A DNA stretch of 64,000 bases, from NCBI GenBank assembly GCA_003246455.1, contig QKAF01000130.1, positions 1 through 64,000 of the forward strand, in the 5' to 3' direction. Below are positions 61,985 through 64,000 of this stretch, piece after piece. The notes below the pieces were generated by a model. The model did no database searches and was not told where the DNA came from. It saw only the letters and a list, made by a program, of their open reading frames with translations. Within the stretch, counting starts at the first letter, position 1. Each line of letters opens with the position of its first letter. A program made the position numbers and the translations under genes. Origin of the DNA: Bacteroidota bacterium. Lineage in GTDB: Bacteria > Bacteroidota > Ignavibacteria > SZUA-365.

Positions 61985-63175
61985 ATGCGACAGAACCGCA
62001 TCCTTGGTCTGGGGATCATCCTATTCGCCGTAATGGCCGTGCCTGCGATCGCGCAGGTGAATTTCGAGTTTTCGGGATACATCGTCGAGCTTCCGATGTA
62101 TCAGCGTCTCCCTTCCGAGATCACGTCCCTCGGAGATCTGAAAGAAGAGATGGGAGTCAATCTGACGCGTCTGCGCCTGCGGCCCACCCTGCGTCTGTGG
62201 GACGGAGCGAGCCTGTCTCTCGAACACGAGGCGGATCTGCTCTACAGTTCGCAGAGGACGCTGTTCTCCTCGACCTTCGACATGACCAATAGGCAGGCGG
62301 TCGATCTGCGCTGGCACCTCGCCGACGAGGAGCATCTCAGTCTCCAGCACTATGTCGACCGGCTGTATTTCCGGCAGAACCTGTCGTGGGGCAGCATCAT
62401 CGCGGGTCGTCAGCGCATCCAGTGGGGTACCGGCCGAGTCTGGAATCCGACCGACCTATTCAACCCGATCAATCCCGCGAGCTTCGACAAGATCGAAAAA
62501 GACGGGGCGGACGCGGTATCGGTGAAAGCCTATCTCGGATCGTTTACCGACGTGCAGGCCGTGGTGAATTTCCGGAAAGCGCGGGGACAGGCCGACGGTG
62601 CGAGCCCGGAAGACAGTACCAATTTCGGCGTACGTTTCCGAACGAACTATTTCGAGTTCGATCTCTCCGCCATGGCGGGCTGGTTCGATCGGCGTGTGAT
62701 TATCGGCGGCGATTTCGCGGGAAACCTCTTTGAAGCCGGCGTGCGCGGGGAAGCGGCGATCGTGACGGAGGGAGAAGATCAGCCGAACTCCGATTACCTC
62801 CGCATGATTCTCGGCGCTGACTATCAATTCACTCCCGAGTTCTATGCGCTCATCGAGTATCTCTACAACGGCGAAGGGAATACCGATACCCGCCTGTACG
62901 AACTTTCGAGGCTCTACCAGGGGGATATTCTCAACCTCAACACGAAGTACGTCTACCTCGGCGGCACCTATCTCGTTCATCCCCTCGTGACCGCGACGGC
63001 GGGACTGATGCAGAACCTCGGCGACGGAAGCGGGTATTTCTCGCTTATCGGCGCGTGGTCGAGTTCGGATAATTCGACGGTCAGCGCAGGATTTCTGCTC
63101 CCATACGGAGATACCGGAGACGAATACTTTTTTTATCCGACATCCCTGTACCTGAAAGGCGAATTCTATTTCTAA
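61985..63175 (+). CDS. Outer-membrane beta-barrel protein
   Basis: The 396-residue product has a signal peptide (LGIILFAVMAVPAIAQV), then a series of alternating amphipathic strands, for example RLRPTLRLWDGASLSLEHEA and SWGSIIAGRQRIQWGTGRVW. It ends in Phe (LKGEFYF), typical of outer-membrane barrels. The pattern resembles DUF1302-type or alginate-export porins; the solute is unknown. As the last operon gene it would receive or deliver the cargo. Confidence 0.82.
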   Translation: MRQNRILGLGIILFAVMAVPAIAQVNFEFSGYIVELPMYQRLPSEITSLGDLKEEMGVNLTRLRLRPTLRLWDGASLSLEHEADLLYSSQRTLFSSTFDMTNRQAVDLRWHLADEEHLSLQHYVDRLYFRQNLSWGSIIAGRQRIQWGTGRVWNPTDLFNPINPASFDKIEKDGADAVSVKAYLGSFTDVQAVVNFRKARGQADGASPEDSTNFGVRFRTNYFEFDLSAMAGWFDRRVIIGGDFAGNLFEAGVRGEAAIVTEGEDQPNSDYLRMILGADYQFTPEFYALIEYLYNGEGNTDTRLYELSRLYQGDILNLNTKYVYLGGTYLVHPLVTATAGLMQNLGDGSGYFSLIGAWSSSDNSTVSAGFLLPYGDTGDEYFFYPTSLYLKGEFYF

Positions 63176-63260
63176 TGAAAACGGGTTGATTTCACAGGGT
63201 ATGACGGCATTTCCCCGTTCAGCGGACAATTATTCTCCGTATTGGGGATAACCGGATGCA

Positions 63261-63291
63261 TTGCTTCTGAAAGAGATGCCCCCTATTTTTG
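63261..63291 (+). promoter_or_regulatory. Bacteroidota-type promoter of the ferredoxin gene
   Basis: TTG at 63261-63263, a 20-nt spacer and TATTTTTG at 63284-63291 exactly match the pattern. The -7 element and spacing are the same as for the VOC promoter. Confidence 0.72.
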
Positions 63292-63353
63292 GAAAGCACG
63301 ATGTGCACCGTGCGTTACACGAATCACTTATTACTTTCAGAAAGGTACCTGAA

Positions 63354-63584
63354 ATGATCGTAATCACTGATGATTGCATCAACTGCGCAGCATGCATCGA
63401 CGAATGTCCGAGCAACGCAATTTTCGACGCTGGAACTTCGTACGAAGTCAACGGCGAAACCCGCGAGCCGATGAGCAATGACTATACGTTCAGCGTTCCC
63501 GAGCTCTGCACCATGTGCGAAGGTTACTCCGACGAGCCGACCTGCATCGATGTGTGTCCGTCCGATGCCATCATCAACGAGTAA
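63354..63584 (+). CDS. 4Fe-4S dicluster ferredoxin
   Basis: The 76-residue protein has two cysteine sets: CINCAACIDECP and, after an insertion, CTMCEGYSDEPTCIDVCP. This resembles YfhL/clostridial-type ferredoxins that carry two 4Fe-4S clusters for low-potential electron transfer. AAAGG lies 8 nt before ATG 63354. It has its own promoter and terminator. Confidence 0.93.
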   Translation: MIVITDDCINCAACIDECPSNAIFDAGTSYEVNGETREPMSNDYTFSVPELCTMCEGYSDEPTCIDVCPSDAIINE

Positions 63585-63621
63585 TCCGCTTTTTCACTCG
63601 TTGATATAGAATCGAGTGTAC

Positions 63622-63653
63622 AGCCGGAGAGCAATGCTCTCCGGCTTTTTTTT
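63622..63653. terminator. Bidirectional terminator between ferredoxin and OmpA-like genes
   Basis: Stem AGCCGGAGAGC/GCTCTCCGGCT is followed by eight Ts on the plus strand. It lies between convergent genes and touches the stop codon of the OmpA-like gene. Confidence 0.9.
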
Positions 63654-64000
63654 ATTCCGCGATGCGGAATTCCACCCGGCGATTCTGTGCGCGGTGCTCG
63701 TCGGAATCATTCGGAACCTCGGGACGGGACTCGCCGTACCCGATCGATTCGAGTCGAATCTGGTTGATGCCGTTCTGTACAAGATGATTCACCACGGACA
63801 GCGCGCGCTTGCGTGAGAGGTCGAGGTTGTACTCGTCCGTACCCACGTCGTCGGTGTGCGCCGCGATAACGATGCTGATGGACGGATTTGTCCGAAGGAA
63901 TCGTGTCAGACGATCGAGCTCGAAGAACGATTCCGGTTTGAGATCCCATTTGTTGAAGTCGAAAAATATCGTGTTCACGCGCTGAGCAAGAAGGTCTCCC
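63652..64000 (-). CDS. OmpA-family C-terminal domain protein (5' part outside window)
   Basis: The C-terminal 115 residues are visible and the frame stays open at the window edge. The peptidoglycan-binding OmpA fold is clear: IFFDFNKWDLKPESFFELD, IAAHTDDVGTDEYNLDLSRK and RAQNRRVEFRI. The GTG at 63978 is internal. The full protein is probably outer-membrane or lipid-anchored; its N-terminal part is not visible. Confidence 0.9.
   Translation of the reverse strand, partial: GDLLAQRVNTIFFDFNKWDLKPESFFELDRLTRFLRTNPSISIVIAAHTDDVGTDEYNLDLSRKRALSVVNHLVQNGINQIRLESIGYGESRPEVPNDSDEHRAQNRRVEFRIAE

Noticed and set aside
1..64000. CRISPR array, insertion sequences or prophage
   Set aside because: No regularly spaced repeats, transposase, integrase or phage structural genes were found.

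Overview
The window comes from a moderately GC-rich member of the Bacteroidota/FCB group, perhaps near Ignavibacteria or Kapabacteria. Three lines of evidence support this. Several secreted proteins end in type IX secretion (T9SS) sorting domains with NPFNPST-like motifs. The primary sigma factor is the short Bacteroidota form (287 aa). Several upstream regions carry a TTG-N20/21-TAnnTTTG promoter like the one known from Bacteroidota. Nothing in the sequence fixes the genus. Most of the window is ordinary chromosome; the only clear accessory-looking segment is 48.85-50.33 kb.

1-6 kb: a truncated acidic protein, obg, an orphan FecCD-type permease, then the classic origin-proximal block rpmH-rnpA-yidD-yidC. 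Just after yidC lie two perfect parS sites flanking a terminator, then a gap with a 34-bp tandem repeat. 6.7-15 kb: a membrane protein with a degenerate glycosidase (GH2) fold, smc, a convergent aminotransferase and a PIG-L deacetylase. parS sites and smc within 4 kb fit an origin-proximal segregation region, although dnaA, parA and parB are not present.

15-22 kb (minus): two tandem giant surface proteins with repeated beta domains and T9SS tails, one with a VWA domain. A third VWA protein and another secreted protein lie at 51.5-54.7 kb. 22-28.6 kb: VOC protein, secreted MsrB, SthA transhydrogenase, MeaB GTPase, a lipoprotein, RadA and a TlpA-like thioredoxin. 28.7-32.9 kb (minus): an aromatic operon in which one protein joins shikimate kinase, a probable type I dehydroquinate dehydratase and shikimate dehydrogenase, followed by aroC and an MFS exporter.

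33-38.2 kb: a DUF883/CsbD-like protein, a second aminotransferase, a two-gene MetP/MetS-like sodium symporter, an LEA-like lipoprotein and an NlpC/P60 lipoprotein. 38.4-47.1 kb: a compact three-way-junction inverted repeat, trxA and dnaE, a TPR protein, a GAF/degenerate GGDEF membrane protein, rpoD and a 63-aa protein bounded by terminators.

47.2-51.4 kb: a secreted protein of unknown function, a YggX-like protein with extra cysteine pairs, then an FkbM methyltransferase cassette lying between a tRNA-Ile(CAU) gene and a decayed copy of that tRNA's 3' end. NifU-like and TonB-C proteins follow. 54.7-64 kb: a CLC channel with CBS domains, a LiaF-like membrane protein and a six-gene envelope operon (GbsR regulator, LolA-like protein, two FtsX-type permeases, LolD-like ATPase, outer-membrane barrel) that looks like a complete lipid or lipoprotein trafficking route. 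A ferredoxin and a truncated OmpA-family protein close the window.
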